Assembly: GCF_011752065.1 (NCBI RefSeq)
Contig: NZ_JAAIJY010000005.1
Location: forward strand, 1-64,000
Length of the DNA: 64,000 bases
Source of the DNA: Actinomyces sp. ZJ308
Lineage (GTDB): Bacteria > Actinomycetota > Actinomycetes > Actinomycetales > Actinomycetaceae
Reading direction: 5' to 3'
Shown here: piece after piece, positions 33,468 to 41,772 of the stretch
Layout: each line of letters begins with the position of its first letter
How positions within the stretch are numbered: the stretch's first letter is position 1
Notes under the pieces: model-generated
Seen by the model: the letters and a program-made list of their open reading frames with translations, nothing else
Told to the model about the DNA's origin: nothing
Databases searched by the model: none
Program-made: the position numbers and the translations under genes

Positions 33468-33965
33468 TCACTGCTCCTTGGCCCAGGCAGCAACGCGGTC
33501 GGCGCTCTCCTGCTCCGAGAGGTCCTCGACCCGGGTCATGACCGACCACCGCACGCCGAAGGGATCGCGGATGGAGGCGAACCTGTCCCCGGACACGAAG
33601 GTGTCAGGCGATTCCAGCAAGGTCGCGCCGGCGGCGGCAGCCCGCTCAGTGACGGCGTCGACGTCCGGGCAGTACAGGCCGATCGAGTAGCAGACCGGCT
33701 CGTCCGACGGGGTTGCAACCAGACCGGACAAGGCGGACGGCTCACCGATCTGGATCCTGCCCTGACCGAAGTCGAGCTCCGCATGGACGACCGCCCCCTC
33801 GATCTCGACACTGTCCACGAGGCGCGCCTCGAAGACGTCACGATAGAACCGAAGCGCCCGGTCGGCGCCGTCAATGGCCAGAAACGGCGTGACGCTGGTG
33901 AACCCGTGCGGAGTCCCGTTAGTCGTGTACTGACCAGTGGCTCCGGATACATTGCGTGTACTCAT
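33468..33965 (-). CDS. VOC superfamily (glyoxalase/PhnB-like) protein
   Basis: The 165-residue protein has the beta-alpha-beta-beta-beta repeats of the VOC fold (TPFLAIDGADRALRFYRDVFEARLVD, ELDFGQGRIQIGEP, VSGDRFASIRDPFGVRWSVMT), close to PhnB-like proteins and bleomycin-resistance-type domains. The substrate is unknown. ATG 33965 has TACAGT 7 nt upstream (33978-33973), a leaderless pattern. It is divergent from an AraC regulator 71 bp away, which suggests control by it. Confidence 0.82.
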   Translation of the reverse strand: MSTRNVSGATGQYTTNGTPHGFTSVTPFLAIDGADRALRFYRDVFEARLVDSVEIEGAVVHAELDFGQGRIQIGEPSALSGLVATPSDEPVCYSIGLYCPDVDAVTERAAAAGATLLESPDTFVSGDRFASIRDPFGVRWSVMTRVEDLSEQESADRVAAWAKEQ

Positions 33966-34036
33966 GTCAACGACTGTAGGGACGATGAGGCGCCTCCACT
34001 TGAAGATCTGCGACAGATTCGCAATGGTGAGGAGCC

Positions 34037-34852
34037 GTGCCCAAGACGACTGCTGATCAACGGGGGATTCTCTACCCGTCCAGGCTCCCGACCTTTCACC
34101 GCGAACCTGTGTCCGAGGCGCTGGCCGACTGTGTCCGTTGGATCTGGATACCGCGCTGGAACCTGCCACCAGGGCGACGAGATCGGCAGGAGGTTCTTCC
34201 GTTCCCCGCCTGTAACCTCGTCGTTGAACCGGATGGCGTCACACTGCACGGCCCCACGACGAGCATCTCCCACCGCGAGCTGCAAGGCCAGGGCTGGGCT
34301 GTCGGAGCCCTCCTGCGACCTGCCGGGGCAGGTTCCTTGTGCTCACCGTCTCTCCTGCGCGACAGTCATCAGCCTGTCAAGGCTCCTGGTCTACACGCTA
34401 CGGTGATTGAGGCGATGGCGGAGCCGAACATGGAGAGCGGTGGAAGACGAGCTGCCGACGCGCTCGCTGCATGGGTGGGGAGGCACACCGGGCCGCTGAA
34501 CGATCTGGCTCTCATGGCCAACGCCATGGAGGACACCGTGGCCTCCGACAGAAGCATTCTGCGAACGGACCGGCTCGCTGGTCGGCTGAGCATCTCCACT
34601 CGGAGCCTGCAGCGACTCTCCGAGAGGTACATCGGCCTGACTCCGCTCGCCGTCATCAGACGCTACCGGCTCCAGGAAGCGGCACAGCGGCTCCGTGAGG
34701 AGTCCGCACTCACCGTCGCGCAGGTGGCCGCCGAGCTCGGCTACGCCGACCACTCCCACCTGACCGCCGACTTCCGACGGGTCCTGGGCTTCTCACCGAG
34801 CTTGTACCGACAACAGACCATCAGGGATCGTCAGGCTCTCAGTGACCGGTAG
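34037..34852 (+). CDS. AraC-family transcriptional regulator
   Basis: The 271-residue protein has an N-terminal sensing domain of the DUF6597 type (about 10-115, including SEALADCVRWIWIPRW) and a C-terminal AraC double HTH (about 165-260: LAGRLSISTRSLQRLSERYIGLTPLAVIRRYRL and VAQVAAELGYADHSHLTADFRRVLGFSP). The start is GTG with GTGAGG a few bases upstream. Its divergent neighbour, the VOC protein, is the likely target. The inducer is unknown. Confidence 0.88.
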   Translation: MPKTTADQRGILYPSRLPTFHREPVSEALADCVRWIWIPRWNLPPGRRDRQEVLPFPACNLVVEPDGVTLHGPTTSISHRELQGQGWAVGALLRPAGAGSLCSPSLLRDSHQPVKAPGLHATVIEAMAEPNMESGGRRAADALAAWVGRHTGPLNDLALMANAMEDTVASDRSILRTDRLAGRLSISTRSLQRLSERYIGLTPLAVIRRYRLQEAAQRLREESALTVAQVAAELGYADHSHLTADFRRVLGFSPSLYRQQTIRDRQALSDR

Positions 34853-34882
34853 CGGGTTCAAACCTCGGGCAGCGCCGCCCGA

Positions 34883-35272
34883 TCAATAGAGCATGGAGTG
34901 GAAGTTCCACCACGCCGTCAAAGTGTTGAGAGTCAGTATCGTCGTCAGTGCCAGCAATGCGCCGAAGAACTGCGCCCAGAACGTCGTGCGGTGCCGCCGC
35001 ATCTGGAGGAGCGCCCATACATCGGCCGCAGCCAGCAGGAGGGTCATGACCCCCAGCAACAGGATGGCCGGGTTCTCGTCCACAGCCTCGCGGGTCTGAC
35101 CGATGCAGTCCGAGGCTGGGATACACGCGGGGAGCTCGTAGGTGTTCTGCCAGCCGGTCGTTGCAATGACGCCCACTGCCAGTGACGCAACCACGACAAC
35201 CGTCCCGACGTAGGTGAGTGCCAGATGCAGCCATCCGCCTGTTCTATGGAGATCGGCTGACGGGGGTTTCAT
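34883..35272 (-). CDS. Small hypothetical membrane protein
   Basis: The 129-residue protein has three hydrophobic segments (about 14-38, 67-88, 97-118). An extracytoplasmic loop between the first two carries two cysteines (CIPASDC). I recognise no family. The ATG at 35272 has TATGAT at 35284-35279, 6 nt upstream, a near-consensus -10 and leaderless arrangement that supports expression. It lies between convergent AraC and the AlkD-like gene (same strand, 21 bp apart). Confidence 0.65.
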   Translation of the reverse strand: MKPPSADLHRTGGWLHLALTYVGTVVVVASLAVGVIATTGWQNTYELPACIPASDCIGQTREAVDENPAILLLGVMTLLLAAADVWALLQMRRHRTTFWAQFFGALLALTTILTLNTLTAWWNFHSMLY

Positions 35273-35293
35273 CGATCAATCATATGGGGTGAG

Positions 35294-36124
35294 TTACGTT
35301 CTCAGTGACCGGTAGTGGGTACGGACCTCGGGGGAGAGCCGCTCGATGGCGTAGCGCAGCATCGTTCGCGGCATGCGTGCGGCGTACCGGTCGAGGAAGT
35401 CGACGAGCGAGCCCTCATCCACGCGTTTGCCGGCCTCCCGCAGCATCCAGCCCACAGCCTTGTGGATGAGGTCGTGAGGATCGTCGAGCAACCGCCGGGC
35501 GACGGCGTAGGCAGGCCAGTCGGTGCCGGCCCGGGTGGTGGCGAAGGTGGACATGACTGCCACTCGCCGCTCCCACAGGCTGCTGCTCGCGATGAGATCG
35601 TCGATCCGGGAGGGCAACCCTGGCGATCCCGCGAGGGGGACCAGGAGCCAGGCACCCACGAGGTGCTCGGCCGAGGTGTCCACCAGGTCCCAGTTGTTGA
35701 CCAGGTCCCGGCCGACCCAGTCCAGGTACCTCTGCCCCAGATGCTCGCGCCTGGCCAGCGCCTCCTGGATGGCTGGTGCATCAGGATCCTGCTTGGCCCG
35801 CCTCGAGCCCAGCAGACGGCCGATTCGCTTGGCCTGGGCTACGGCGACGCACAGCGCGGCCATCCGCTCCTCGTGCCAGGGGCTGGCCACCAGACGCTCC
35901 AGTTCGGCGTCGTCGAGGACGGAGCGCTTCGCAACGGCGCGAACCTGCGGCACGGGCACGCCGTGAAAGCGGTCGCCCTCCCCGTAGCCCCCGGGCACGG
36001 CGCGCAGGTAGCGGGCGACCTGTGCCGCCTTGGACTCGTCGGCCAGCTCGAGCAGAGCGTCGTGAACGGCGTCGGCAGAGGTGAGAACCGGCTGGCCTCT
36101 TGTCGGTGTTTGAGAAACCATCAT
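35294..36124 (-). CDS. AlkD-like DNA alkylation repair protein
   Basis: The 276-residue protein is made of HEAT-like helical repeats typical of AlkC/AlkD glycosylases, which excise alkylated bases. Recognisable are FHGVPVPQVRAVAK near the N-terminus, WELVD-like NNWDLVDTSAEHLVG, LWERRVAVMSTFA and the late DLIHKAVGWMLREAGKR. The start is ATG 36124 or the next ATG 3 nt later; only a weak GCGGGG lies upstream. It is divergent from pgi. Confidence 0.85.
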   Translation of the reverse strand: MMVSQTPTRGQPVLTSADAVHDALLELADESKAAQVARYLRAVPGGYGEGDRFHGVPVPQVRAVAKRSVLDDAELERLVASPWHEERMAALCVAVAQAKRIGRLLGSRRAKQDPDAPAIQEALARREHLGQRYLDWVGRDLVNNWDLVDTSAEHLVGAWLLVPLAGSPGLPSRIDDLIASSSLWERRVAVMSTFATTRAGTDWPAYAVARRLLDDPHDLIHKAVGWMLREAGKRVDEGSLVDFLDRYAARMPRTMLRYAIERLSPEVRTHYRSLRT

Positions 36125-36185
36125 GAGGACCCCGCAATCCTGAGAACGGTTGGCACCGGAGAGTGGCGCGCGGCTGTGACACCCA

Positions 36186-36191
36186 TAGACT
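36186..36191 (+). promoter_or_regulatory. -10 hexamer of pgi, leaderless type
   Basis: TAGACT lies 6 nt before the ATG of pgi. No Shine-Dalgarno is present and no strong -35 is visible. Confidence 0.55.
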
Positions 36192-36197
36192 GTAGCC

Positions 36198-37853
36198 ATG
36201 CTGAATCCGGTTGACCCCACCACCACGCCCGCCTGGAAGCGCCTCATCGAGCTCCACGACTCCATGACCCCGGACCTGCGCACCTGGTTCGCCGACGATC
36301 CCGAGCGCGCCGAACGCTTCTCCTACGAGCTGGGAGACCTCTACGTCGACCTGTCCAAGAACCTGCTGACCGACGACGTCCGCGACGCCCTGACCGAGCT
36401 CGCCGTGCAGGTCGATGTTCCGGGCCGCCGTGACGCCATGTACGCCGGCGAGCACATCAACATCACCGAGGACCGCGCCGTTCTCCACACCGCCCTGCGC
36501 CGCCCGGCCTCGGACTCCTTGAACGTGGACGGTCAGGACGTCGTCACCGACGTCCACGAGGTCCTGGAGAAGATCTACGCCTTCGCCCGCCGCGTGCGCT
36601 CGGGGGAGTGGACCGGCATCACCGGCAAGCCCATCAAGACGGTGGTCAACATCGGTATCGGCGGCTCCGACCTCGGACCGGTCATGGTCTACGAGGCCCT
36701 CAAGCCTTATGTGCAGAAGGGCCTCCAGTGCCGCTTCATCTCCAACATCGATCCCACCGACTGCGCGGAGAAGGTCGCGGACCTCGACCCCGAGACGACC
36801 CTGTTCATCATCGCCTCCAAGACCTTCACCACCCTGGAGACCCTCACCAACGCCCGCATGGCCCGCGACTGGTTCCTGGCCTCCCTGAAGGCCAAGGGCA
36901 TCGAGACCGACGGCGCCATCGCCAAGCACTTCGTGGCCGTGTCCACCGCCCTGGACAAGGTCGCCGAGTTCGGCATCGACCCGGCCAACGCCTTCGGCTT
37001 CTGGAACTGGGTCGGTGGGCGCTACTCGGTGGACTCCGCCGTCGGCACGGTCCTGGCCGTGGCCATCGGCCCGGAGAGCTTCGCCGACTTCCTCTCCGGC
37101 TTCCACACCGTCGACGAGCACTTCGCCACCAAGGCCCCGGCCGAGAACGTCCCCATGCTCATGGGCCTGCTCAACGTCTGGTACGTCAACTTCTTCAAGG
37201 CCGGCTCCCACGCCGTCCTGCCCTACGCCCAGTACCTGCACCGCTTCGCCGCCTACCTCCAGCAGCTCACCATGGAGTCCAACGGCAAGTCCGTGCGCTG
37301 GGACGGCAGCCCCGTGACCACCGAGACCGGCGAGGTCTTCTGGGGCGAGCCGGGCACCAACGGACAGCACGCCTTCTACCAGCTCATCCACCAGGGCACC
37401 CAGCTCATCCCCGCCGACTTCATCGCCGTGGTCAACCCCGCCCATCCCGTCAAGGACGGGGGAGTGGACGTCCACGAGTTGTTCCTGTCCAACTACCTGG
37501 CCCAGACCGCAGCGCTGGCCTTCGGCAAGACCGCCGACGAGGTGCGTGCGGAGGGAACTCCTGAGGAGATCGTCCCTGCTCGCGTCTTCGCGGGTAACAG
37601 GCCGACCACCTCGATCCTCGCCCCGGCACTGACCCCTGCGGTCGTCGGCCAGCTCATCGCCCTCTACGAGCACATCACCTTCACCCAGGGCATCGTGTGG
37701 GGCATCGACTCCTTCGACCAGTGGGGCGTCGAGCTCGGCAAGAAGCTGGCCCTGGAGATCGCCCCCGCCGTTCAGGGAGACGAGGCGGCTCTCAAGAACC
37801 AGGACGCCTCCACCCGCGGCCTCATCACCCGCTACCGCGGCCTGCGTCGGTAG
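36198..37853 (+). CDS. pgi: Glucose-6-phosphate isomerase
   Basis: PGI interconverts glucose-6-phosphate and fructose-6-phosphate, joining both PTS sugar routes to glycolysis and the pentose phosphate branch. The 551-residue protein has full length and shows [16 protein letters not shown], the phosphate loop [13 protein letters not shown], the signature [19 protein letters not shown] with the catalytic Glu/His, and [14 protein letters not shown] near the end. It is probably leaderless (TAGACT 6 nt upstream). A GNAT gene starts 4 nt after the stop. Confidence 0.98.
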   Translation: MLNPVDPTTTPAWKRLIELHDSMTPDLRTWFADDPERAERFSYELGDLYVDLSKNLLTDDVRDALTELAVQVDVPGRRDAMYAGEHINITEDRAVLHTALRRPASDSLNVDGQDVVTDVHEVLEKIYAFARRVRSGEWTGITGKPIKTVVNIGIGGSDLGPVMVYEALKPYVQKGLQCRFISNIDPTDCAEKVADLDPETTLFIIASKTFTTLETLTNARMARDWFLASLKAKGIETDGAIAKHFVAVSTALDKVAEFGIDPANAFGFWNWVGGRYSVDSAVGTVLAVAIGPESFADFLSGFHTVDEHFATKAPAENVPMLMGLLNVWYVNFFKAGSHAVLPYAQYLHRFAAYLQQLTMESNGKSVRWDGSPVTTETGEVFWGEPGTNGQHAFYQLIHQGTQLIPADFIAVVNPAHPVKDGGVDVHELFLSNYLAQTAALAFGKTADEVRAEGTPEEIVPARVFAGNRPTTSILAPALTPAVVGQLIALYEHITFTQGIVWGIDSFDQWGVELGKKLALEIAPAVQGDEAALKNQDASTRGLITRYRGLRR

Positions 37854-37857
37854 CCCG

Positions 37858-38391
37858 ATGTGCAGCGACGGCGACTTAGTCCCGATAGACCCGCACGAAG
37901 ACGCTCCGCATGTCCACGTGCGTGTGGCGGGTACGGCGGATGCGTCGTGTATCGGCCGCCTGCTGTTCGACTTCAACACCGAGTTCGATACCCCGACGCC
38001 GTCGGCGCAGGACCTCACCTCCAGGTTCCAGACGATGCTGGAACGTCAGGACATCCTGGTGCTGTTGGCCGAGGACAGCAGCACTGACAATCCTCGGGCA
38101 GAAGGTTTCGCCTACCTCACCTTGCGTCCCACACCTTATGGCGACGGGCCGATCGCTGAGCTCGAGGAGCTCTATGTGCGACCGAACGTGCGCAACCATG
38201 GCATCGGTTCCCGGCTGCTCCTGGAGGCGCTGGAACAGGTGAGACAACGGCGTGCGCTTGAGATGCGTATCGGCGTCGATGAGGTCGATCGTGAGGCGCG
38301 ACGGTTTTATGAGCGGCACGGCTTCTCGAACCTGGAGCCCGGTGACAGCAGCCGGATGCTCTGTTATGTCACCGAGCTGGTGGAACCGTGA
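37858..38391 (+). CDS. GNAT-family N-acetyltransferase
   Basis: The 177-residue protein has the GNAT fold. Motif A is ELEELYVRPNVRNHGIGSRLLLEAL (acetyl-CoA loop R-x-x-G-I-G), followed by DEVDREARRFYERHGF in motif B. The substrate is not predictable. It starts 4 nt after pgi and may be translated by coupling; later in-frame GTG codons are possible starts. A rhodanese gene follows 48 nt later. Confidence 0.85.
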   Translation: MCSDGDLVPIDPHEDAPHVHVRVAGTADASCIGRLLFDFNTEFDTPTPSAQDLTSRFQTMLERQDILVLLAEDSSTDNPRAEGFAYLTLRPTPYGDGPIAELEELYVRPNVRNHGIGSRLLLEALEQVRQRRALEMRIGVDEVDREARRFYERHGFSNLEPGDSSRMLCYVTELVEP

Positions 38392-38439
38392 GCAGCTGAT
38401 TCGTTCCGGTGACAACTCACAACCCTTAAGGAGAACACG

Positions 38440-38739
38440 ATGGAGGATATCGGTGTCGACGAGCTGCGTGGGCGGCTCGAGGCGGGGGAGGATCTTGTCG
38501 TCCTCGACGTGCGTGAACCCGACGAGGTGGCGCGTTCGGCGATCTCCGGCTCGGTCAACATCTCTCTGGGGCAGGTAGTCGATCGGATGAGCGAGCTCGA
38601 CCCGGCCAGACCCACTGCAGTCATCTGTGCCGGTGGAGTGCGCTCCGCCAAGGCGATCGAGGCGCTGACCGCGGCCGGCTACGCCGGCGAGCTGGTCAAC
38701 GTCACCGGCGGCATGAAGGCCTGGCTCAGCCAGCAGTAG
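38440..38739 (+). CDS. Single-domain rhodanese
   Basis: The 99-residue protein is one rhodanese domain: VVLDVREPDEVARSAISGSVNI, catalytic Cys63 in the loop CAGGVRS, and VTGGMKAW at the end. Such proteins carry persulfide sulfur in the cytoplasm. AAGGAG lies 6 nt before the ATG. Its 3' end overlaps the convergent HAD gene by 14 bp. Confidence 0.93.
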   Translation: MEDIGVDELRGRLEAGEDLVVLDVREPDEVARSAISGSVNISLGQVVDRMSELDPARPTAVICAGGVRSAKAIEALTAAGYAGELVNVTGGMKAWLSQQ

Positions 38740-39604
38740 TAGGCCGGGAGCGTCGAAGCAGCTCCTCAACCGTGCGCAGTACGCCGTCCTCGGTGTTGGC
38801 CGGCGCCGTGAAGGCGGCCGCCGCGTGGATGCCGGGGTGGGCGTTGCGCATGGCGAAGCCCAGGTCCGCATACTCGTAGAGGTCCAGGTCGTTGAGATAG
38901 TCCCCGAAGACGGCGGTCTGCTCCGGAAGGATCCCGAGCCTGGCCTGGAGCGCCGCCAGTGCGCGTCCCTTCGAGGCCTGCGGGGACGTCATGTCCAGCC
39001 AGTGCAGACCGGACACCATTGTGTGGACATTCGGAACCGCTGCGCTCAGCGCTTGCGAGCTGCCGTCCTCGACGTCGTCGAAGTCGAAGACAGCGACCTT
39101 GAGCACCTCATCCAGGGGGGTCGTCATGAGGTCGTCAACGATCTCCAACGCCCCGTAGTAGAGCCGGGCCTGATCCAGGAAGGCGGGGTCGGACCTCTCG
39201 ATGTAGGCGCACCGTTTGCACGCCACCACGGCGCCGACGTCGTAGCCGGAACTCGCCAGCTCCCGGGCCGTAGCGATGGCGGTCGAGGCGTCCTCGGCAC
39301 TGATGGTGTCGGAGTGAATCTCCTCGCTCCCGTGGATGACGAGGGCCCCGCTCTCCGCGATGATCGGGGAGTCATCAACGGTATGGCCGAGAACCGCACG
39401 AAGGTTGGCCAGCTGCCTGCCCGACGCGGGGACGAAGACGATGCCGGCCTCGCGCATCCGGTCCACGAGCTGGTCCAGCCCGGCAGGAACACGACCGTCA
39501 CCGTCGATGAGGGTCCCGTCCATGTCTGTGACCACGAGGCGCAGATCGATCTCGGTGGGGAGCGGTGCAAGGAGGTCCGGTTCAAGGGGAAGACGCTTCA
39601 CCAT
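38726..39604 (-). CDS. HAD-superfamily phosphatase, Cof type (second)
   Basis: The 292-residue protein has motif I VVTDMDGTLIDGDG (nucleophile Asp27), VPASGRQLANL, KVAVFDFDDVEDG, and motif IV AVFGDYLNDLDLYEYADLGFAMRNAHP. It is distinct from the first HAD protein in this window. The start is ATG with GAGAGG nearby. A CKRC pair in the cap (near residue 129) is unusual for the family. Substrate unknown. Confidence 0.87.
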   Translation of the reverse strand: MVKRLPLEPDLLAPLPTEIDLRLVVTDMDGTLIDGDGRVPAGLDQLVDRMREAGIVFVPASGRQLANLRAVLGHTVDDSPIIAESGALVIHGSEEIHSDTISAEDASTAIATARELASSGYDVGAVVACKRCAYIERSDPAFLDQARLYYGALEIVDDLMTTPLDEVLKVAVFDFDDVEDGSSQALSAAVPNVHTMVSGLHWLDMTSPQASKGRALAALQARLGILPEQTAVFGDYLNDLDLYEYADLGFAMRNAHPGIHAAAAFTAPANTEDGVLRTVEELLRRSRPTTAG

Positions 39605-39641
39605 CTCATCCTCTCAAGGTTGGTGCCTCGATGTGGACAAC

Positions 39642-39689
39642 GACGGGCGCCTGTTGCCCACACACGTCGGTGGGCAACAGGCGCCCGTC
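39642..39689. terminator. 19-bp perfect hairpin between the CAP and HAD genes
   Basis: The arms at 39642-39660 and 39671-39689 pair perfectly (first arm starts GACGGGCGCCTG) around a 10-nt loop. It lies 37 bp after the CAP gene stop on the minus strand. There is no long T tract. Confidence 0.65.
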
Positions 39690-39725
39690 AGAGGAACAGC
39701 TCGTGCTCTTGGAGCCTCAGCCCAG

Positions 39726-40667
39726 TCAGCTGGCCTGGCGGCGACGCATGACGAGGAAGGCGCCAGTGCCGAGCAGGCCGGCAGCAAGGACGGCGATGAC
39801 GATGCTCGGACCGGTGGTGGCCAGCGCGGGCTTCGTCGGAGTGGTGCCGGGAGCCGCGACGGCGGGAGTCGAGGACGGCTTGGCCGGGGTGCCCGTGGCC
39901 GTGGTGGTCGTGGTCCCGGTGGTCGCCGTGGTGGCTGGAGCCGACGGCGTCGGCGTGGCCTCAGGGGTGGTCTCCGTGGCCGGAGGGGTGGTCTGAGTGG
40001 TGGTGGGAGGCGTGGTCTCCGGGGACGGTGCTGACGGCGTGGTCTCCGGGGTCGGTGCCGGAGTGGTCACCGTGGTGGTGTCCGTCGGCGGGGTGTTGCT
40101 GGACGGAGGCGTGTTGCTCGTCGTCGTCGGGGTCAGCGGCGTGTTGCTGGGGTTATAGGCCGCGAAGTTCTGGGTGGCGTACCACTTGCCGCTGGAGGTC
40201 TGAGCGAAGCCGATACCGATGGAGTTGACGTTCGGGTCGACCATGTTCTGGTAGTGACCGGGGGAGTTGAGCCACTGGTCGAAGATCAGGGCACCGGTGT
40301 CGCCACCAGCAGTACGCCATGCCACGTTCTCAGAGCCCGTGGTCCAGCCAGCCGGGTATGCGGAGGTGAAGTTGGGGCGGTGTTCCATGGTGTCGGTGCT
40401 GGCCTGGTGCTCGGACCACTCCTGGGCGACGGAGTCGAGCTCCTGATACCGAGTGACCGGCTGAAGATTCAGGCTGCGGCGAAGCTCATTGACCTTGGTC
40501 AGGACGGTGTCGGCGTACTGAGCCCCCTCCGCAGTCACCTGGGCGGGAACCGCCGCGGCAGCGGCTGGTGCACCCTGAGGGGCGGCCGGAGCGGCCAGTG
40601 CGGTTGAGGAGACGGTCAGCGGCACGACGGTGAGCGCAGCTGCGGCGATGACGCGCTTGATGTTCAT
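39726..40667 (-). CDS. Secreted CAP/SCP-domain protein with LAXTG wall anchor
   Basis: The 313-residue precursor has a signal peptide (about 1-25, ending ALA-APA). A CAP domain covers about 45-170, with EHRPNFTSAYPAG, SENVAWR, FDQWLNSPGHYQNMVDPNVNSIGIGFA and the end YATQNFA. A Pro/Thr-rich stalk of about 100 residues follows. The C-terminal sorting signal is LATTG, then a hydrophobic helix, then RRRQAS. LAXTG is the motif of class E sortases in high-GC Gram-positives, so the protein is probably wall-linked. The ATG at 40667 has AGAGAG upstream. No sortase gene is in the window. Confidence 0.9.
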   Translation of the reverse strand: MNIKRVIAAAALTVVPLTVSSTALAAPAAPQGAPAAAAAVPAQVTAEGAQYADTVLTKVNELRRSLNLQPVTRYQELDSVAQEWSEHQASTDTMEHRPNFTSAYPAGWTTGSENVAWRTAGGDTGALIFDQWLNSPGHYQNMVDPNVNSIGIGFAQTSSGKWYATQNFAAYNPSNTPLTPTTTSNTPPSSNTPPTDTTTVTTPAPTPETTPSAPSPETTPPTTTQTTPPATETTPEATPTPSAPATTATTGTTTTTATGTPAKPSSTPAVAAPGTTPTKPALATTGPSIVIAVLAAGLLGTGAFLVMRRRQAS

Positions 40668-41104
40668 GTGTCGTTCTCTCTGATCGGGGATGTGAGAACA
40701 CAGTCGGATTCGCAGCAACCGGCTATGAGCCGGTGCGCAGGATGCTGTGAGACACCCTTGATGTTCGGTGTTCACTCAACCACAGTCCCGAGCACCTCGC
40801 ATGTTATTGGCTTGTGACGTTTCTGACCGTATTTGGCGTCCGGCTGAACTGGAGGGATGGGTGTAGGTGTCGTGCTTTCGTGTGGCTGTGTCAGCAAAAA
40901 GTGGGAGTGCATGCTCTGAGAGCCGATGAGCGGCGTCGTTCCAACGTTTACGGGATCGTAATTAACGTATGGGAAGGCAACCGAAGAGAGAAATAAGAAT
41001 AAATACACCTGATGGTTGTTATTCAAGATGTGGATGTTGTGATATTGACGAGACTGTGGCTGGAAAAACGAAGCAGCCTTGCTGCAAAGATGTATTCGCA
41101 CATA
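40668..41104. other. AT-rich intergenic region beside tRNA-Pro
   Basis: This 437-bp gap, especially 40900-41100, is far richer in A/T than the rest of the window and carries stop-rich, weak ORFs only. The longest, 114 codons on the minus strand (40772-41116), has no recognisable domain. The first part should contain the promoter of the CAP gene; TAACAT on the minus strand near 40809-40804 is a weak candidate. It may be a remnant of foreign DNA at the tRNA 3' side. Confidence 0.4.
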
Positions 41105-41136
41105 AAAGATCCGCACCCCGGAAGGTGCGGATCTTT
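41105..41136 (-). terminator. Terminator of tRNA-Pro(GGG)
   Basis: The arms AAAGATCCGCACC (41105-41117) and GGTGCGGATCTTT (41124-41136) pair perfectly. On the minus strand a TTTT run ends the stem, right after the tRNA. Confidence 0.8.
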
Positions 41137-41143
41137 AGTCTGG

Positions 41144-41217
<74 letters not shown>

Positions 41218-41313
41218 TTGTCCCGCGGCAACCAGCCGCTCGCAACGAGTAGAACCCTAACCCATCGAGCGGCTCCTTCAGAAATCTGGCAGCGGTGAGG
41301 CCGCTCACCCCGG

Positions 41314-41751
41314 TCAGAGGCGGTCATCCTGATGGCGACCCCCTCCCATGAGCGCGTCGAGCTGGCGTCTCTCCCTCTTCGTGGGTCGTCCGGCGCCCCG
41401 GTCCCGGATGACAGCGGCCGGCGCGTCCAAGGGGGACGGGCGAGGAGGAGAGGTGTCGATGTACGCGGTACGAGCGATCGGGGCGCCTACCCGCTTGGTG
41501 AGAACACGAGTGACGGTCAGCAGCCGGTCGAAGCCATCGACGCGGTAGCGGACCTCGTCTCCCACCGAGACGTGCTGGGCCGGTTTGACGGTCTCGCCGT
41601 TGACACGCACGTGCCCCGCCCTGCAGGCGCTCGTCGCGGCCGAGCGGGACTTGATCTGCCGCACGCTCCACAGCCAGACGTCGATACGAACCGACGCCGG
41701 CCCATTGGGACTGCTGCTGGCGCCGGATGCGGGCTGAGAACGAGCTGCCAT
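41314..41751 (-). CDS. S4-domain RNA-binding protein, Hsp15-like
   Basis: The 145-residue protein has an S4 domain (about 21-70, VRIDVWLWSVRQIKSRSAATSACRAGHVRVNG) followed by VSVGDEVRYRVDGFDRLLTV and a basic C-terminal tail (RPTKRERRQLD). This architecture is that of HslR/Hsp15, which rescues stalled 50S subunits carrying peptidyl-tRNA. The ATG has TAGGAT at 41763-41758, 6 nt upstream, a leaderless pattern. The HNH nuclease gene lies upstream on the same strand, 21 bp away. Confidence 0.88.
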   Translation of the reverse strand: MAARSQPASGASSSPNGPASVRIDVWLWSVRQIKSRSAATSACRAGHVRVNGETVKPAQHVSVGDEVRYRVDGFDRLLTVTRVLTKRVGAPIARTAYIDTSPPRPSPLDAPAAVIRDRGAGRPTKRERRQLDALMGGGRHQDDRL

Positions 41752-41772
41752 GGCGGCATCCTAAGCGGAGGG

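Noticed and set aside
33168-34406. Continuation of the ltrA reading frame to 34406
   Set aside because: After the C6 tract the frame runs antisense across the VOC gene and in another frame of the AraC gene. The real ltrA end is in the other frame at 33309.
40772-41116. 114-codon ORF on the minus strand in the AT-rich gap
   Set aside because: No recognisable domain, no ribosome binding site, and its start lies inside the tRNA-Pro terminator.
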